DNA from: Physcomitrium patens
Lineage: Eukaryota > Streptophyta > Bryopsida > Funariales > Funariaceae
Direction of reading: 5' to 3'
Assembly (NCBI RefSeq): GCF_000002425.4
Contig: NC_037256.1
Location: 12,185,556-12,249,555 of the forward strand
DNA: 64,000 nt
Made by a program: the position numbers and the translations under genes. Position 1 is the stretch's first letter. Each line of letters starts with the position of its first letter. The notes beneath the pieces were generated by a model. The model was given only the letters and a program-made list of their open reading frames with translations. It was not told the origin of the DNA and made no database searches. This document shows positions 61,814 through 64,000 of the stretch, piece after piece.

Positions 61814-64000
61814 TTAATTGCCATTGAAATCTTTTTGAAGAATTGATTGTATAAAAATAGCTTGTAGATTCAATAGAAACAAAAGAAATTGTAATTAAAG
61901 TGTAATTTTTTTTTGTTGCTTTACTTGATTTAGTACACAGAGAGAATCTCCATGGTATAATTTTTAAGATGATCATGTGATGGAAGAATACCTTTATTAT
62001 ATCAAGAAGAGTGTCATATTTGGATAATAGGAGGCAAGTTAATAGTTTTCATTGCAATATTCAGATCTGATTTAGATTGAGTTGTAGATTATAGGACCAC
62101 ACTCAATCTTAAAGATCCATAGCCACATGATATGAGATTTTCTTTAGAAAAAATGTGAAGGTAGCTAAAGGAATTTTCTTTGAAAGAAATATTGAGACAA
62201 AAGAGATTTCTTACAAAAAAAAAAATTCAAGTGGCTATGGAGGCCTTCTATGCCGAAGCAATTGAGAAAGAACCTAGATGACTAAGAAGAGGCTTAGAAT
62301 TGCTTGAAAGAGGTTTTAGAGAGTCATGGAGCCCTGGACTATTTAAAAGAGGTTCTAAATAATCATAGAGCCCTAACCTAGGATTGTCTTGGATCGGCTC
62401 CAAAATAAAAGATCCCATAGGTTGAAAAATATATACATTCGTTGAAATTGTTTAGTCATGAGGATTTAAAAAGTATGTATTAGGAGGCCAATGTGGAGCA
62501 TGCTCATCTTGAAACACAACATCTTTTGATATAAGACGTGTACCATTGGTGATTCTTTGAAGCTTATAGCCTTTATTAAAAGAGCTATAATCAAGTAATA
62601 TACATTCATAAGTTTTATTGCCAAGTTTAACATAAAGTGGATCTAGAACTTTTTTAAAACATCTGCTTCCAAAAATGCAAAGGTGAACAATATCCGGTTT
62701 TCTTTTTGTGCTATAATTCAAAGGAATTTGTGTCATTTGAAATAGCTTTAATAGGACAATAATTTTGAAGGTATGTGGAGTATGTGACACTTTTATCTCA
62801 ATATGGTTGTGATAATTTAGCTTCATGGAGCATACATCTAGTGACATTCAAAAGAATGTAATTTTTTCATTTCTCAATACTATTCTGACAAGGAGTATAT
62901 GCCATAGTAAGTTGACATTGAATACTATGAATTTCTAAATATTCATTAAATTAAAAAGAAAAATATTCTCTTCTTTTATTGGAGGAATTGATTATATTGA
63001 TTTATTACCAATTTTAGATTTTTTTTATAATTTACTTTCTATAAAGATATTTTAGATATAATTATAGATTTTTTTTTGAATCAATAGATCCATAATAGAT
63101 TTATTAGTAGCAAGTTGTTGTAATCTTTTGGTACTTATATGCTCCAATCGACGATGCCACAAGTTAGAAGAATTTGGTGAAGATATTACATACTTAGAAT
63201 TTGGAAGGATAATAGCCAAATTCGGATATACCATAAAAGAGATTTTTTATGTGAGTCATTGCCTAAAATAATAGCTAAGTTGGATTCTATTTTTATGTCT
63301 TATAATAGAACATTACTAAGGATATATAAATAATTTTGAAAGAAACAAGAAGAAATTGTAGAATTATCTTTGTCAAGAAGTCTACACATATAATTTTGTA
63401 TGGATAAGCCATTGCCTTGTATATCATGGTCACTTACCAAAAACAAGTTCTTGTGTAGATTGGAAATGTATAATATATTATTGAGTCAAAAGATTTGTCC
63501 ATTTATCATAGAAATTTTTACATTATCTTATCCATAAATTAAAAGAATTGTATTGTTGATATCATGCAGACAATTTTCTTCTAGTGATAATTGTTCAAGA
63601 ATAATAAATTGGCATTTGTTGTGAGTAGTGTCATGAATTATATTTGTATCAATGATCCATGTAGAATCTTTTGTTGCTTCCAATTTAAATGATTTTTTGA
63701 AGCAATATGCTTGTGTAAAATACATATGAACATATAATAATAGAGATATTTCTTTTAAATCTTTGGATTTTTATTTTAATTTTCTATTCTTAAGAATTTT
63801 TGTTATTGTGTTAGCCAATGGCTTATATCTATTGGTTTTGGTAAAAAAAATTTATTTCTAATATCCTATCTTCTTGCAATGCAGATAAGGAGTTATCGAT
63901 GTTGTCTAATTCTTCAAATTTTCATATTCTTTTTGTAGTGGTTTTGTAAGTAGATATGATTGCTATTTTTTTTTTCTTTTCTTCCAACAAAAAGTGCATG
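60562..64000 (-). mobile_element. Decayed Ty1/copia element running off the right edge
   Basis: Read right to left: protease-like region 63.53-63.73 kb (STWIIDTNI type), pre-integrase 63.05-63.23 kb (NLWHRRLEHIS), integrase C-terminal region 62.45-62.85 kb, reverse transcriptase 61.08-61.7 kb with LYMDDILI, then RNase H 60.56-60.77 kb (MEREYMAIA type). The order INT-RT-RNaseH is Ty1/copia. No LTR is seen next to RNase H on the left, and the gag and the other LTR lie outside the window. It is broken in many places. A T25-type tract lies at about 61784-61808. Confidence 0.85.

Noticed and set aside
1-64000. CRISPR arrays, rRNA genes, tRNA genes or bacterial operon signals
   Set aside because: None was seen. 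Spliced plant genes and plant retroelements rule out a prokaryotic or organellar origin, and no tRNA cloverleaf could be recognised by eye, though one could be missed without a covariance search.

Overview
The window is land-plant nuclear DNA. It holds four recognisable intron-bearing plant genes, each in a GC-richer island, separated by long AT-rich tracts full of decayed LTR retrotransposons, (TA)n microsatellites and homopolymer runs. The compact genes, short introns and mixed old Ty3/gypsy and Ty1/copia debris would fit a moss or other bryophyte. That guess is an inference; no marker here fixes the species.

Layout, left to right. At 1735-3803 (-) is a STOP1-type C2H2 zinc-finger transcription factor, with a long, probably multi-intron 5' leader reaching to about 6.0 kb. 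At 8238-9381 lies the first arm of a 1.14-kb inverted repeat. At 10820-14424 (-) is a complete nine-exon tryptophan synthase alpha-subunit gene with a plastid-type leader peptide; one intron has a GC-AG boundary. From 15.4 to 16.1 kb there is a degenerate tandem repeat. From 19961 to 33646 there is a Russian-doll stack: a (-) Ty1/copia element split by a (+) Ty3/gypsy chromovirus, itself split by a probable 1.77-kb solo LTR. At 42055-43189 is the second arm of the inverted repeat. At 44617-45825 (+) is a four-exon 60S ribosomal protein L26 gene. At 49431-50108 (+) is a two-exon TAXIMIN-type small cysteine-rich peptide gene that a plain ORF scan misses. From about 51.4 to 57.2 kb lies a decayed (-) Ty3/gypsy element, followed by a gag-protease relic at about 57.57-58.76 kb (+). 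At about 59.13-60.20 kb (-) is a broken host gene resembling remorin-family proteins. From 60.56 kb to the window end runs a decayed (-) Ty1/copia element.

The most striking feature is the pair of inverted arms. Over about 1.1 kb they differ by only a handful of bases plus a change in a short tandem repeat. The retroelements between them have LTR pairs that differ at very roughly one base in eight (gypsy) to one in six (copia). The arms look like a copied 5' end of a housekeeping gene (AAACCCTAA telo-box, TATA box, pyrimidine-rich leader, GT splice donor). The intact genes have unrelated functions (acid/aluminium stress transcription, tryptophan synthesis, translation, peptide signalling), and nothing suggests they act as one system.
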